Shown: positions 21,931 to 32,425, numbered from the stretch's first letter. The stretch is 64,000 nt of DNA from Aeromonas fluvialis (GCF_000819885.1 NZ_CDBO01000074.1:114683-178682); one strand, 5' to 3'. Program-made: numbers and translations. Notes: generated by a model not told the origin, from the letters alone.

Positions 21931-23002
21931 GACCAGACTCGATCACCGCCAGCAACTCGGCATCGGACACATCCCCCACCACTTGCGCATGACCGATGCC
22001 AACCGGCAACACCAGACGCAATTTGCCTTCCAGCACCTTCTTGTCACGACGCATATGGCGAATAAAGGCGGCAAAATCCATCTCGGCAGGGGCATGAATG
22101 GGTAAATTGGCGGCCAGCAGCAGGGCGCGAACCCTGGCTACGTCCGCAGCAGTCATATCGCCACGAGCCTGCGCAGTCCAGGCAGCCAGCATGGTGCCGG
22201 CAGATACCGCTTCACCGTGCAGCCAGTTGCCATACCCCTGCTCGGCCTCGATGGCATGACCAAAAGTGTGACCCAGATTGAGCAGTGCCCGCACACCGTG
22301 TTCGGTCTCATCCTGACCGACCACATCGGCCTTGATCTCGCAGCAGCGTTTGATGGCGTAGGCCAGCGCGGCAGGTTCCAGCTGTTGCAGACGTACCATG
22401 TTCTGCTCCAGCCAGCTGAAGAAATCAGCATCCCAAATGATGCCGTACTTGATCACCTCGGCCATCCCGGCGGCAAATTCGCGGGCAGGCAAGGTACTCA
22501 GACATTCGGTATCGATAACAACCTGTTTGGGCTGATAAAAAGCCCCAATCATGTTCTTGCCGAGGGGGTGGTTGACCGCAGTTTTACCGCCGACAGAGGA
22601 GTCAACCTGGGAGAGCAGGGTGGTCGGGATCTGAATAAAAGGAATGCCACGTTGAAAACTTGCTGCCGCAAAGCCCACCAGATCCCCAATCACGCCGCCC
22701 CCCAGAGCGATCAATGTCGTATCGCGCCCATGGTTGGTTTCAAGCAGAGCAGACATGATCCGCTCAAAGGTAGCCAGGTTCTTGTATGCCTCGCCGTCAG
22801 GCAGGATCAGGTGTTCAACCTGAAAACCCGACAGCAGGGCGGTTACCCGTTCAAGATAGAGCGGAGCAACGACCGTGTTGGTCACTATCATTACCCGCTT
22901 GCCCTTGATGGTCGATACCAGCGCCTCGGGGCGCTGCAACAACCCGGCAGCTATCTCGATGGGATAGCTGCGTTCACCCAGTTCGACCTTCAACCGTTCC
23001 AT
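21920..23002 (-). CDS. aroB: 3-dehydroquinate synthase
   Basis: A 360-residue NAD-dependent enzyme, second step of the shikimate pathway (DAHP to 3-dehydroquinate). '[15 protein letters not shown]', '[21 protein letters not shown]' (NAD site), the zinc ligands in '[12 protein letters not shown]' and 'LHGEAVSAG' are all present. Length matches E. coli AroB. It is co-transcribed with aroK upstream (14-base gap) and damX downstream (overlap). Confidence 0.96.
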   Translation of the reverse strand: MERLKVELGERSYPIEIAAGLLQRPEALVSTIKGKRVMIVTNTVVAPLYLERVTALLSGFQVEHLILPDGEAYKNLATFERIMSALLETNHGRDTTLIALGGGVIGDLVGFAAASFQRGIPFIQIPTTLLSQVDSSVGGKTAVNHPLGKNMIGAFYQPKQVVIDTECLSTLPAREFAAGMAEVIKYGIIWDADFFSWLEQNMVRLQQLEPAALAYAIKRCCEIKADVVGQDETEHGVRALLNLGHTFGHAIEAEQGYGNWLHGEAVSAGTMLAAWTAQARGDMTAADVARVRALLLAANLPIHAPAEMDFAAFIRHMRRDKKVLEGKLRLVLPVGIGHAQVVGDVSDAELLAVIESGRDE

Positions 23003-23016
23003 GGACGTCCTCTAGA

Positions 23017-23535
23017 TTACATACCGATCAGCTTTACAATTTGATTGGCAACGATTTTTGCGCTCTGGTCATCGGTCTGCACAACAAAGTCGGCAACCTC
23101 CTCATACAGGGCATTGCGCTCTTGTGCCAAGCGTTCCAGTACTTCGCGTGCCGGTTCTTCGGTCTGTAGCAGAGGGCGGCGTTTGTCTCGCTGTGTGCGC
23201 GCCAGCTGCTTTTCAATAGTGGTTTCGAGGTAGACCACGATGCCACGAGCAGATAACTTGTTGCGGGTTTCGCGACTCTTGATGGCACCGCCACCCGTCG
23301 CCAGCACGATACCCTGCTGCTCTGACAATTCGCCGATCACCTTCTCTTCGCGAATCCGGAAACCCTCTTCGCCTTCAACATCGAACACCCAGCCGATATC
23401 AGCACCACTGCGGCGCTCAATCTCATGATCTGAGTCGAAAAACTCCATATGCAGTTGTTCTGCCAGATGTCTACCTATGGTGCTCTTGCCCGCACCCATG
23501 GGACCTATCAGGAAAATATTGCGTTTCTCAGCCAT
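23017..23535 (-). CDS. aroK: Shikimate kinase I
   Basis: A 172-residue P-loop kinase that phosphorylates shikimate. The Walker A motif is '[15 protein letters not shown]' (residues 11-25), the substrate Asp region is '[16 protein letters not shown]', and '[10 protein letters not shown]' is the shikimate loop. Size and aroK-aroB synteny fit AroK rather than AroL. Confidence 0.96.
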   Translation of the reverse strand: MAEKRNIFLIGPMGAGKSTIGRHLAEQLHMEFFDSDHEIERRSGADIGWVFDVEGEEGFRIREEKVIGELSEQQGIVLATGGGAIKSRETRNKLSARGIVVYLETTIEKQLARTQRDKRRPLLQTEEPAREVLERLAQERNALYEEVADFVVQTDDQSAKIVANQIVKLIGM

Positions 23536-23664
23536 GTCTTTTCGTTAGTAATTACAAACTGTACGACCCCGATAAATACTGGATCGGGGTACCTATGAAC
23601 CTTATCTTGCGATGGATCAGGAGGGGGATTATCTCAATAGATATCGGGACTGGCAACCGCAGCC

Positions 23665-23693
23665 CTTACGCCCCAGCCTCATTGGGGCGTAAG
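23665..23693 (-). terminator. Hairpin between pilQ and aroK
   Basis: CTTACGCCCC (23665-23674) pairs with GGGGCGTAAG (23684-23693). It follows the pilQ stop on the minus strand, but no T tract follows. It may be a weak terminator or a processing site, leaving some pil-to-aro read-through. Confidence 0.45.
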
Positions 23694-23726
23694 GTTATAT
23701 GTGTTTTATCCTCACATGTAAAGCAT

Positions 23727-25937
23727 TCAGAAGGCGTCGGTGACTATCTTGGGTGTCACGAAAATCAGCAATTCCCGCTTTTTGTTCTCGCTGGTGGTCT
23801 TGCGAAACAGGGCCCCCAATCCAGGGATATCCCCCAGCAGCGGCACCTTGGTCACATCGCTTTTGATGGTCTGCTGATAGATGCCACCCAGCACCAGCGT
23901 CTCGCCATTGTTCACCAGCACCTGAGTGGTGATGGACTGGGCATTGATGGAGACAGCATCTCCGGTGCCGGTCGGTACCGTTTCCCCCTTGGTATCCTGG
24001 GTCACGGTCAGGTCGAGAATCACCCGATTATCAGGGGTGATCTGCGGGGTAACCTTCAGGCTCAGTACCGCCTTTTTAAAGGTGACCGAAGTAGCCCCAC
24101 TGGAAGAGGACTCCACATAGGGGATCTCGGTACCCTGCTCGATCAACGCCGGTTTCTGGTTCGCCGTGGTCACACGCGGACTGGCGATAATCTCGGCCTT
24201 GCTCTCTTTTTCCAGCGCCGACAACTCGAGATCCAGCAAGGTGCCATCAGCCAGACGGGCAACCTGGAAGGCCAAAGTACCGGCCGCATTGGTCACCGGC
24301 AGGTTGACGTTTAGCCGATCATCTGCAGCGGGTCTGGTAATTGCCGAACCGCCATTGTTGTTACCGGAGCCGTCATTGCCCTCAATGGTGCCCGAGGTAC
24401 TGTTGCCGTGACCGTCGTTCTTGGTCACCCCCCACCGCACCCCGAGTGCTTCATCAAACCCGTCATCGATAGTGACCATCCGCGCCTCAATCACCACCTG
24501 CTTGACCGGGATATCGAGAATATCCAGCATCCGCTTGATGCTGCTGATGACCTCTGCCGTGTCCTTGACCACCAGCACGTTGGTTCGCTCATCCACACTC
24601 ACCGCGCCGCGCGGCGACAGCAACTTGGTGCTCTCGGATGAGAGCAGAGCCGCCACTTCGGTGGCCTTGGCATAGTTGATCTGCAAATATTCGGTATACA
24701 GCGGCGCCAGATCTGCCACCTGATTGCGGCTCTCCAGCTGCTGTTTCTCCCTGGCCGCAATCTCTTCAGCCGGAGCTACCAGCAGGATGTTGTTATCGAG
24801 CCGCTTATCCAGACCGCGCACTTTCAAAATGATGTCGAGCGCCTGCTCCCAAGGCACGCCATCCAACCGCAGAGTCAGATTACCCGCGACAGAGTCTGTG
24901 GTCACCAGATTGAGATTGTTGAAATCGGCTATCAGCTGCAACACGGTACGAACAGGAATATCCTGGAAGTTCAATGAGATGGGCTTGCCCTGATACTGCT
25001 TGGCTGCCGTGGCCGCCATCCGCTTTTTCACTTCGATAATAAAGAGCTTGTCTGCCTGATCATAACGGTAATCAAACTGACCGTTGATCGACAACTCAAA
25101 CAGGGTATCGCTCCCCTGCCGGGAGACCTCAACCTGAGAGACGGGTGTCGCAAAATCCTGCACATTGATAAGGTTTAGCAAACCATCCGGCACCCGAGTA
25201 CCGTGGAACTTGGCCACGACGGTCTGGCCACGGCTGCTGACATCGACGGCGGCTGAGCTGTTGTCCAGCGTGACCAGAAACTCCCCCTGACCATCCTTGC
25301 CACGACGGAAATCCACCCCGGTCACCGAGTTGAAATAGGCACCGCTTCCGCTGTTCTGATAGCTGCCGAGCAGCGGTTTGCTGGCCGTAGGTGTTGCAAC
25401 AGGGGGGGACACAGGCGCAACAGGCATGGACTTGGCAACGACCTGAGCATTGAGCAGCGCCGAGGGGGCCGGAGTGGTCACCATTGCCGAGGGGGCTGTT
25501 GCGGCAGGTGCAATCAGGGCGCTTTCGCCACTTATATGGGCAGCTGAGGCCCCCTCACCTAGGGAAACCAGCAACTTGTTACCCTGTTGCTGCACCTGGT
25601 AGGGCGCCAGCTGATCGAGCGCGATCTTGATATCAAGACCTGCCCCCTTTCCTTCCACCTTGATATTGTCTACCCCCTGGCGCTGAATAGGCAGCGGGTT
25701 CACCTTGAGCGCGCCCACTGCACCGGGTACATGCAACAGAAGCTGGTTAGGTTGATAAGATAGACGATCGGTAAAGCCGCTCACAGGCTCGCTAAAGCTG
25801 AGTTCCACTTGCAGCTGGTCTGCCAGCAATGGATTAACTTTTATCTCTTGCAAGGTTGCTATTGCCCACGCCTGACCAAAAGCACTGGCGCAAAACAGCA
25901 AAGCCACTTTTGTTACACTGTCTATGGTTGTTCTCAT
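23727..25937 (-). CDS. pilQ: Type IV pilus outer-membrane secretin PilQ
   Basis: A 736-residue secretin with a signal peptide (residues 1-25, ending FGQAWA). Two AMIN domains follow (about 28-130 and 205-310), then an STN/N0 region (ISLNFQDIPVRTVLQLIADF), an N1 domain, and the C-terminal secretin barrel. The barrel carries 'VPLLGDIPGLGALFRKT' and a conserved end ('ELLIFVTPKIV'). It forms the pore through which the pilus crosses the outer membrane. It is the last gene of pilMNOPQ. Confidence 0.95.
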   Translation of the reverse strand: MRTTIDSVTKVALLFCASAFGQAWAIATLQEIKVNPLLADQLQVELSFSEPVSGFTDRLSYQPNQLLLHVPGAVGALKVNPLPIQRQGVDNIKVEGKGAGLDIKIALDQLAPYQVQQQGNKLLVSLGEGASAAHISGESALIAPAATAPSAMVTTPAPSALLNAQVVAKSMPVAPVSPPVATPTASKPLLGSYQNSGSGAYFNSVTGVDFRRGKDGQGEFLVTLDNSSAAVDVSSRGQTVVAKFHGTRVPDGLLNLINVQDFATPVSQVEVSRQGSDTLFELSINGQFDYRYDQADKLFIIEVKKRMAATAAKQYQGKPISLNFQDIPVRTVLQLIADFNNLNLVTTDSVAGNLTLRLDGVPWEQALDIILKVRGLDKRLDNNILLVAPAEEIAAREKQQLESRNQVADLAPLYTEYLQINYAKATEVAALLSSESTKLLSPRGAVSVDERTNVLVVKDTAEVISSIKRMLDILDIPVKQVVIEARMVTIDDGFDEALGVRWGVTKNDGHGNSTSGTIEGNDGSGNNNGGSAITRPAADDRLNVNLPVTNAAGTLAFQVARLADGTLLDLELSALEKESKAEIIASPRVTTANQKPALIEQGTEIPYVESSSSGATSVTFKKAVLSLKVTPQITPDNRVILDLTVTQDTKGETVPTGTGDAVSINAQSITTQVLVNNGETLVLGGIYQQTIKSDVTKVPLLGDIPGLGALFRKTTSENKKRELLIFVTPKIVTDAF

Positions 25938-25953
25938 TGCTGTTCGTCCCTGA

Positions 25954-26487
25954 TTATTGTTTTTCTTGCATATTGGCCATCGCCAACTGGGTTTCTCTTG
26001 TTACCCAGCACCCCTTCCCGTCCGGAATGGTTTCCAGCAAATCCACTGCCGTAGGAGTAATCTTGATGACTCTACCCTGATCGAGCCCCATATACTGGTT
26101 GAGCCCGACCCGTATTGATTTTCCATCGGGTGTACTGATCAAGGCCCACAACTGCCCAGCTCTGCCCAAGGATCCGTGCATTGACAAGCTGGCGAGGGAG
26201 TAGTTTTCCAGCACCTCTTTTTCTCTGTCCATCATCACTTGTGCGCAATCAGGCTTCACCTTGGCATTGTGCGCTTGCCCGGCACTTGCTTCTGGCTGTG
26301 GCATCATGAAGGGGCTGCGCAGATCCTGTTGTTGATAGCGCATGGGGGAGAATGGCTTCAACTGGGGTAAAGGTTCAATAGGTACAGGGGGTCTTGCCTT
26401 GGTTTGGGCAATATAGGTATCCATCTCCTCCTGACCACCACACGCCGCCAGCAAGATGGCAGGTAACAACCAGCAGACGCGTCTCAT
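25954..26487 (-). CDS. pilP: Type IV pilus inner-membrane lipoprotein PilP
   Basis: A 177-residue lipoprotein with a lipobox near residues 12-16 (LLAACGG). The C-terminal beta domain, which contacts PilQ, has the family stretch 'GQLWALISTPDGKSIRVGLNQYMGLDQGRV'. It links the PilMNO inner-membrane platform to the secretin. The start overlaps the pilO stop by 4 bases. Confidence 0.92.
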   Translation of the reverse strand: MRRVCWLLPAILLAACGGQEEMDTYIAQTKARPPVPIEPLPQLKPFSPMRYQQQDLRSPFMMPQPEASAGQAHNAKVKPDCAQVMMDREKEVLENYSLASLSMHGSLGRAGQLWALISTPDGKSIRVGLNQYMGLDQGRVIKITPTAVDLLETIPDGKGCWVTRETQLAMANMQEKQ

Positions 26488-27083
26488 TGTTTCTGCTCCA
26501 CTGTTTTACCGTTGTACTTATAGGTTTTGGCCAGCATCGACATCGAAATCAGGTCTCCCGCATCCTTGCTCTGACCCAAGGTAAAGGAGTCGAGGATCAC
26601 GATGCGAGGCAGGGCCGCCATATCTGCCGTAAACTTGCCTATCTGATGATAATTACCCACCACCTCAATTCGCATAGGTAATTCGGTAGAAAATTCGAGC
26701 TTGACCTCTGGCTCCCAGTTGATTCGATTCAGTTTCAAGCCATTATCGGTGGCAATAAAGCTGATATCATCCAACAAACCGGCAACCTCATGGGTATTGG
26801 GCAACTGCTTGAGCTGGGTATCGACCAGCTGCTCTAGCTGGATCATTTGCGCCTTGTAGGCCTCCAGATTGGCTGCCAGCATCGCCTTGCTTTCAAACTG
26901 GCCTTTCAGCTCCGTCTCTCTGGCGCTCTCTGTGCTCAGATTGCTCAATGAATTGGCAATCACGTAGTAATAAATAGCGCCACCGGTCAACACACAGCAC
27001 AGCAAGATAAAGACCGCTTTTGCCCATTTTGGCCAGCTCGCAATGTCATTCAGATCAAGCTCGTTGAGTTGCTGAAGGTTCAT
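26484..27083 (-). CDS. pilO: Type IV pilus alignment protein PilO
   Basis: A 199-residue bitopic inner-membrane protein. The cytoplasmic start is 'MNLQQLNELDLNDIASWPKWAK', the helix lies at about residues 25-47, a periplasmic coiled coil spans about 50-100, and a ferredoxin-like C-terminal domain follows (LPMRIEVVGNYHQIGKF). It dimerises with PilN. Four-base overlaps with pilN and pilP imply coupled translation. Confidence 0.92.
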   Translation of the reverse strand: MNLQQLNELDLNDIASWPKWAKAVFILLCCVLTGGAIYYYVIANSLSNLSTESARETELKGQFESKAMLAANLEAYKAQMIQLEQLVDTQLKQLPNTHEVAGLLDDISFIATDNGLKLNRINWEPEVKLEFSTELPMRIEVVGNYHQIGKFTADMAALPRIVILDSFTLGQSKDAGDLISMSMLAKTYKYNGKTVEQKQ

Positions 27084-27658
27084 TTACCCTCCTTGGCCAT
27101 ATTCTCGGCTGCCGCGGTATCATTGGCGATCAGGAACATCATCGTGAATTGGCTCAACGATACCGGCGCGACCTCCGCTGCAAAAATGGTGCTTATTTTC
27201 GACTGCCCCAGCCAGCCGGAGCCATCGATTCGACGCATCATGCTGGCCACTCGACCATAGGCTTCCGTCTTGCCATTGACATCGATAATATTGTTCTGCA
27301 ATGAGAGGGTATTGAGGTAAACCCCATTGGGTACCAGAGAGGGGAGCTGGTTGAAGAGGCGAACGGGCACATTCCGACGCATTTGCAGATGTTCGATGAG
27401 TTGCATCCGATCGATCAGCTCCTTGCGACGCTCTTTGAGCAGCCGGATTTCTCCCAGTTGAGCATCCAGGAACGTCATCTCCTGAACCAGTCGCTGATTA
27501 CGCTGCTGCTGGGCGGCAATCTGACGCTCGACCAGCCAGTTGGCAAAGAGACTCAGTGCAACAGTGGCCAACACAAAAAGTCCAAGCAGGGCACCGAACT
27601 GTTTCTTTTGCCGCTGAGCCCGGGCCTCACGCCAGGGGAGAAGGTTTATATTTGACAT
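27080..27658 (-). CDS. pilN: Type IV pilus assembly protein PilN
   Basis: A 192-residue bitopic membrane protein. The N-terminal 'MSNINLLPWREARAQ' is the conserved peptide that docks into PilM. A helix at about residues 22-45 and a periplasmic coiled coil plus ferredoxin-like domain follow. It partners PilO. It overlaps pilM by 13 bases. Confidence 0.94.
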   Translation of the reverse strand: MSNINLLPWREARAQRQKKQFGALLGLFVLATVALSLFANWLVERQIAAQQQRNQRLVQEMTFLDAQLGEIRLLKERRKELIDRMQLIEHLQMRRNVPVRLFNQLPSLVPNGVYLNTLSLQNNIIDVNGKTEAYGRVASMMRRIDGSGWLGQSKISTIFAAEVAPVSLSQFTMMFLIANDTAAAENMAKEGK

Positions 27659-28707
27659 GGTGTAAAACTCCTCAGAGCCAACCCGAATGCCGTCATATAT
27701 TTAGCGCCATGTACCAGATCCGTCTCCCCTTTCGGTTTGCCAAACAGGGCGAACAAATCCGGATGAAACACCTCGCAATTGGCCTCTTCTTTTACCTGCA
27801 CCAACAAACCGGGTAGCAGACTGCCTCCCCCCGTCAGCACCAGTTTTGCGATGTCTCGATAGCCTGACGAGCTGCAAAACAGCTGGATATTGCGACGCAC
27901 CTGTTGTAACAACAAATTGATGTGGGGCATCAGCACATCCAGCTCATGGTCAACTGGCAAGGTACCTTTGGTTTTAGCCTGCTCAGCTTCATCCAGCGTC
28001 ATGCCATAAAAGGAGGAGAGCGCCTGGCTGTACTGATCGCCACCGAAGTTCTGCAAGCGGGAGTAGATCACCTCCCCCTTGACCAAGGCAGCAAAGGTCA
28101 TGGCACTGGCACCAATGTCGATCACCCCGATTGGCCGTTCACTCTCCTGCAATTCGGGCAGACAGGCCACCACGGCACGGCCCAGTGCATGGGCGCCCAC
28201 ATCGACTACCTTGACGACAATGCCAGCCTCTGCGAGGGCACTGACCCGACCGTTCACGCTCTCGGTGCGGGCTGCGCTCAGCAGAACATCCTGACGATCT
28301 TCACTGGCGCTGGTACCCAGCACCTCAAAATCGAGGCTCACTTCATCGAGGGGGAAGGGAATGATCTGCTCGGCCTCCAGCTGCACCTGATTCTCAAGGT
28401 CTTTGTCACCGAGGCGAGCATCAATCTGGATTACCTTGGTGATCACATTGGAACCGGTCACGGCCGTCGCTGCATTGTCGCTATGGCCAGAGATAAGGCG
28501 CTTTAGGCTTTTCAAAGATGGGCTGACTCGTTCAATATCCTGCAATTGATAGTCAACCAGTGTTCCTTTCGGGGTAGCAACCTCTGTAGCAGACTCAATA
28601 TGCAACTTGCCGGGACGGCCACTGAGCGTCACTGCCTTGATGGTCTGGCTACCGAAATCAATGCCCACCAGGGGGAGGAGGGATCCCTTGTTAAATAGCC
28701 CAAACAT
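27646..28707 (-). CDS. pilM: Type IV pilus actin-like ATPase-fold protein PilM
   Basis: A 353-residue cytoplasmic actin/FtsA-fold protein that anchors the pilus platform by binding PilN. 'LVGIDFGSQTIKAVTL' (phosphate 1), 'GVIDIGASAMTFAAL' (phosphate 2) and 'KLVLTGGGSLLPGLLVQV' (adenosine) are present. The start chosen is ATG 28707 (MFGLFNKG); a possible ATG four codons upstream is less typical. It is divergent from mrcA, as in many gammaproteobacteria. Confidence 0.93.
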   Translation of the reverse strand: MFGLFNKGSLLPLVGIDFGSQTIKAVTLSGRPGKLHIESATEVATPKGTLVDYQLQDIERVSPSLKSLKRLISGHSDNAATAVTGSNVITKVIQIDARLGDKDLENQVQLEAEQIIPFPLDEVSLDFEVLGTSASEDRQDVLLSAARTESVNGRVSALAEAGIVVKVVDVGAHALGRAVVACLPELQESERPIGVIDIGASAMTFAALVKGEVIYSRLQNFGGDQYSQALSSFYGMTLDEAEQAKTKGTLPVDHELDVLMPHINLLLQQVRRNIQLFCSSSGYRDIAKLVLTGGGSLLPGLLVQVKEEANCEVFHPDLFALFGKPKGETDLVHGAKYMTAFGLALRSFTPCQI

Positions 28708-29004
28708 ATACACATCCATGCGTTATTGGGTTTTATGCCTGAATTGAGTGTAGGACACTCTATCAGATGAGAACTTGAACCATCCTAAATACTCTAACTA
28801 TCAATGTCATAAAGTTTATATCGAAAAGTGACCCACCTCGCTTTCTTGGGATAAAGGAGGTGCCTTGGTTATTGATCACCGTGGTGCTAACCTCTCGCCT
28901 CCTGCCGATGGGTGACGTGCCACAGGAAAACCTCGAATTCCTGATGGCAAAAGGGCTATACTCTGCGCCCGTTGGCTAAATTTAAGACGATTGGTAGTTC
29001 TTCC
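28708..29004. other. Divergent pilM/mrcA promoter region
   Basis: Almost 300 bases with no gene. An AT-rich part around 28780-28830 probably carries promoters for both directions, but no individual -35/-10 pair stands out enough to call. Confidence 0.5.
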
Positions 29005-31476
29005 ATGCTGAAATGGCTCGTTCGCCTGTTTATTGTCATGATGCTGGGTGCAGTGCTGGGTGTTGCCAGCCTCATCGGTATCTACTTTTATATCAAACCC
29101 CAACTGCCCGATGTCACCGCACTGCGTGATGTCAAACTGGCAACCCCGATGCGGGTCTACAGCCGGGACGGGGAATTGATCGCCCAATATGGCGAAATCC
29201 GTCGCATTCCGTTGCGTCTGGATGAAATCCCCCAGCCAATGATCGATGCCGTCCTGGCAACCGAAGATGCCCGCTTCTACGAGCACCCAGGGATTGACCC
29301 CATCGGTATCATTCGCGCCGCATCCGTCTGGGCTGTCTCAGGCCATGCCCGTCAGGGTGCCAGTACCATTACCCAGCAGGTTGCCCGCAACTTCTTCCTG
29401 AGCAATGAGAAAACCATCATCCGCAAGATCAAAGAGGTCTTCCTGGCCTGGCGGATCGAGCAGAATCTCTCAAAAGACGAGATCCTCGAACTGTACCTTA
29501 ACAAGATCCCCCTCGGTTATCGCTCCTTCGGGATCGGTGCTGCGGCTCAGGTTTATTTTGGCAAAGAGGTCAAGGATCTGGGACTGGACGAGATCGCCAT
29601 TATTGCCGGTCTGCCTAAAGCCCCCTCCATGCTCAACCCCATCCGCTCTCCCGAGCGCGCCTTTGCTCGCCGCAATGTCGTGCTGGGCCGGATGCTGGAG
29701 ACTGGCAAGATCACCCAAGCCCAGTTTGACGAAGCCTCCAAGATGCCGATCAAGGCCCGTTACCACGGTGCCGAAGTGACCCTGCACGCCCCCTATCTGG
29801 GGGAAATGGTTCGCCAGAAGATGGTCGAACAGTTCGGTGAAGATGCCTACACCATGGGCCTGCACGTCTACACCACCGTCTCTGCCGAACGTCAGCAGGC
29901 TGCCAGACAGGCGCTGCTGGATGGCGTTTTTGCCTACGACATGCGCCACGGCTATCGTGGCCCGATGGCTCAGTTGTGGAAGAGTGGCGAGACAGCTTGG
30001 GATTACGAGCAGATCGTGGCTCACCTTGGCAAGCAACCCACTTATGATCCACTGATGGCGGCGGTCGTGACCAAGCTCGATGATCGCAGCGCCACGCTGG
30101 TGCTAAAAAATGGCAAGGAAGCAGAGCTGGGCTGGAATGGAATCAAATGGGCTCGCTCATTTATTACCGACGACCGTCAGAGCTATGCTCCCAAATCGGC
30201 GCGCGATGTGCTGAAAGTTGGTGCCCAGATCTGGGTGCGGGAAGAGGGTGAAGAGCTGCTGTTGGCCCAAATCCCGGACGTCAACGCCGCGCTGGTCGCC
30301 ATGAACCCGAAAAATGGCGCGCTGGAAGCGCTGGTCGGTGGTTTCAGCTTCGAGCTATCCAAATTCAATCGGGTTGATCAGGCGCGTCGCCAGATCGGTT
30401 CCAACATCAAGCCTTTCCTCTATGCGACCGCGCTGGAGCACGGCTATACCCTGGCGTCGCTCATCAACGATGCGCCGATCAACCAGTGGGATCCGTCAAA
30501 AGGGCCCATGTGGCAGCCCAAGAACTCCCCGGCCGTTTATGATGGCCCCACCCCGCTGCGTCTGGGTCTGGCCAAGTCCAAGAACGTGATGTCGGTTAGA
30601 CTAATGCGCGCCATCGGTCTGGATACCTATATCGACGGTCTGACCCGCTTTGGCTTCCCCCGCGACTTCATCTCGCCCCATGAGTCGCTGGCGCTGGGCG
30701 CTGCCGAATTCACCCCCCTCGAGGTAGTGCGTGGTTACTCGGTTCTGGCCAACGGTGGCTTCCTGGTGACCCCATACTTCATCGACAAAGTGACCGACAG
30801 CCTGGAGCACACCCTCTATCAGGCCAATCCTGCTATTGCTTGCACCACCTGCGAACAGCAGGCTGCGCCCGAGCAGAGCACACTGCCGGAGCCAACTGTT
30901 GATGGAGCCGCACAAGATGGCACGCAGACCCCTCTCGCGCCAACCATCGCCCCGCATACCATCAGTGCCCAGAGCGCATTCCTGATCACCGACACCCTGA
31001 GCACAGCCATCTGGGGTGGCAACGGCTGGCGTGGTACCGGCTGGCGTGCCGCCCGCGACCTGAAACGTCACGACATCTCCGGTAAAACCGGTACCACCAA
31101 CGAATCGCGGGATGCCTGGTTCTCCGGCTATACCCCGGACATCGTCGCCACCTCTTGGATCGGTTTTGACAACCACCAGCGTGGCCTTGGCCGTGCCGAG
31201 TTTGGTGGTGGCGCCGCGCAGCCTATCTGGATCGACTTCATGAAAGTTGCCCTCAAAAAGCTACCGGAGCACAAGATGCCGGTTCCCGAGGGGATAATGA
31301 CGGTGAGGATTGATAGCGAAACTGGCCTGCTGGCGACCGGAGGCGGCACCGATGAATACTTCAAGGAAGGTACCGAACCGACCCGCTACGCAGCACCGAG
31401 TTCAGACGGCAATCAGGTCTACGGGGGTAACAACCCCGATGTGGAAGGACCTGTCTCTACCGACGATATCTTCTAA
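29005..31476 (+). CDS. mrcA: Penicillin-binding protein 1A (bifunctional)
   Basis: An 823-residue class A PBP that polymerises and cross-links peptidoglycan at the inner membrane. The membrane anchor is at residues 4-27. The glycosyltransferase domain (about 50-230) shows 'ATEDARFYEHPGIDP' and 'QGASTITQQVARNFFL'. The transpeptidase domain has 'RQIGSNIKPFLYA' (SxxK), 'KSKNVM' (SxN) and 'GKTGTTNESRDAW' (KTG). The start is uncertain: ATG 29005 gives the classic membrane-anchor start, while an in-frame TTG at 28972 would add 11 residues. Confidence 0.94.
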   Translation: MLKWLVRLFIVMMLGAVLGVASLIGIYFYIKPQLPDVTALRDVKLATPMRVYSRDGELIAQYGEIRRIPLRLDEIPQPMIDAVLATEDARFYEHPGIDPIGIIRAASVWAVSGHARQGASTITQQVARNFFLSNEKTIIRKIKEVFLAWRIEQNLSKDEILELYLNKIPLGYRSFGIGAAAQVYFGKEVKDLGLDEIAIIAGLPKAPSMLNPIRSPERAFARRNVVLGRMLETGKITQAQFDEASKMPIKARYHGAEVTLHAPYLGEMVRQKMVEQFGEDAYTMGLHVYTTVSAERQQAARQALLDGVFAYDMRHGYRGPMAQLWKSGETAWDYEQIVAHLGKQPTYDPLMAAVVTKLDDRSATLVLKNGKEAELGWNGIKWARSFITDDRQSYAPKSARDVLKVGAQIWVREEGEELLLAQIPDVNAALVAMNPKNGALEALVGGFSFELSKFNRVDQARRQIGSNIKPFLYATALEHGYTLASLINDAPINQWDPSKGPMWQPKNSPAVYDGPTPLRLGLAKSKNVMSVRLMRAIGLDTYIDGLTRFGFPRDFISPHESLALGAAEFTPLEVVRGYSVLANGGFLVTPYFIDKVTDSLEHTLYQANPAIACTTCEQQAAPEQSTLPEPTVDGAAQDGTQTPLAPTIAPHTISAQSAFLITDTLSTAIWGGNGWRGTGWRAARDLKRHDISGKTGTTNESRDAWFSGYTPDIVATSWIGFDNHQRGLGRAEFGGGAAQPIWIDFMKVALKKLPEHKMPVPEGIMTVRIDSETGLLATGGGTDEYFKEGTEPTRYAAPSSDGNQVYGGNNPDVEGPVSTDDIF

Positions 31477-31492
31477 GCCATCCGCGTGACAA

Positions 31493-31527
31493 AAACAAAA
31501 CCGGCAGCCAAGGCTGCCGGTTTTTTT
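31493..31527. terminator. Bidirectional terminator between mrcA and oxyR
   Basis: CCGGCAGCC (31501-31509) pairs with GGCTGCCGG (31512-31520). A run of seven T follows on the plus strand, and A-rich sequence precedes it, so it can serve both convergent genes. Confidence 0.88.
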
Positions 31528-32425
31528 ATTGGGCCAACTGAGTGCTCATCAGTGTAGCTATCGAGGCAGCCAGCTCGTTGAAACAGGGGCGACGCACCGA
31601 GTAGTGGCGATAGAGCAGCGAGATGGTGCGTCCCGGCACCGGATCAACCACCGGTCGATAACTCACCCCTCCCTCATCATGATCAACAGGTACGGCCAGC
31701 TTGGGCACCAGGGTCATGCCGCTACCGGCTGCCACCATGTTGCGCAGGGTCTCGAGACTGGTGCCCTTGAAGCGTTGATCCTCACCGATCCCGCCAGCGA
31801 AACAGAACCCCATCGCCTGATCCCGCAAGCAGTGCCCGTCGGCCAGCATCAGCAATTTCTTGCCCTTGAGATTGCCGAGCGGTACCTGCCTGGCCTGTGC
31901 CTCGGAGTAATGGCAAGGCACCGCCAGCCACATCGGCTCGTGATAGAGTTGGATTGAACCAAACCCCTCCATCCCCGGCATCTGGGCCAGAATGACGCAA
32001 TCCAGCTCCCCCTCTTCCAGCCGTTTGAGCAGGGTTTGGGTCTGCTCCTCATAGAGGTAAAACTCCAGCTGGGGAAAGCGTTCCCGCAGGCTCTGGATAA
32101 TGCGGGGCAACAGGTAGGGGCCCACTGTCGGAATAAAACCGATATGGATCTCTCCGGACATCGGCTCGGAGAAGTGTTGGCCAATGCTCTTGAGCTCGCG
32201 CACCTCCTTGAGCACCCGACGCGCCTGATGGGCCATGGCATCGCCAGCCGGGGTAAACAGCACCTTGCGCGAGGTTCGTTCGATCAGAATGACCCCGAGC
32301 TCATCCTCCAGCTTGCGCAACTGACCGCTCAGCGTCGGCTGGCTGATAAAGCAGCGCTCGGCCGCCTTGCGAAAATGTTTTTCCTCATCCAGCGCCACCA
32401 GATATTCGAGATCGCGAAGATTCAT
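31526..32425 (-). CDS. oxyR: Hydrogen-peroxide-sensing regulator OxyR
   Basis: A 299-residue LysR-type regulator. The start is ATG 32425 (MNLRDLEYLVALDEEKHFRKAA), matching E. coli OxyR from its first residues. The DNA-binding part includes 'ISQPTLSGQLRKLEDELGV'. The redox cysteines are conserved at positions 199 and 208 (DGHCLRDQAMGFCF), and 'TSLETLRNMVAAGSGMTL' is the family hallmark. It activates catalase/peroxiredoxin-type genes when the disulphide forms. No catalase or dps gene lies nearby. Confidence 0.93.
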   Translation of the reverse strand: MNLRDLEYLVALDEEKHFRKAAERCFISQPTLSGQLRKLEDELGVILIERTSRKVLFTPAGDAMAHQARRVLKEVRELKSIGQHFSEPMSGEIHIGFIPTVGPYLLPRIIQSLRERFPQLEFYLYEEQTQTLLKRLEEGELDCVILAQMPGMEGFGSIQLYHEPMWLAVPCHYSEAQARQVPLGNLKGKKLLMLADGHCLRDQAMGFCFAGGIGEDQRFKGTSLETLRNMVAAGSGMTLVPKLAVPVDHDEGGVSYRPVVDPVPGRTISLLYRHYSVRRPCFNELAASIATLMSTQLAQ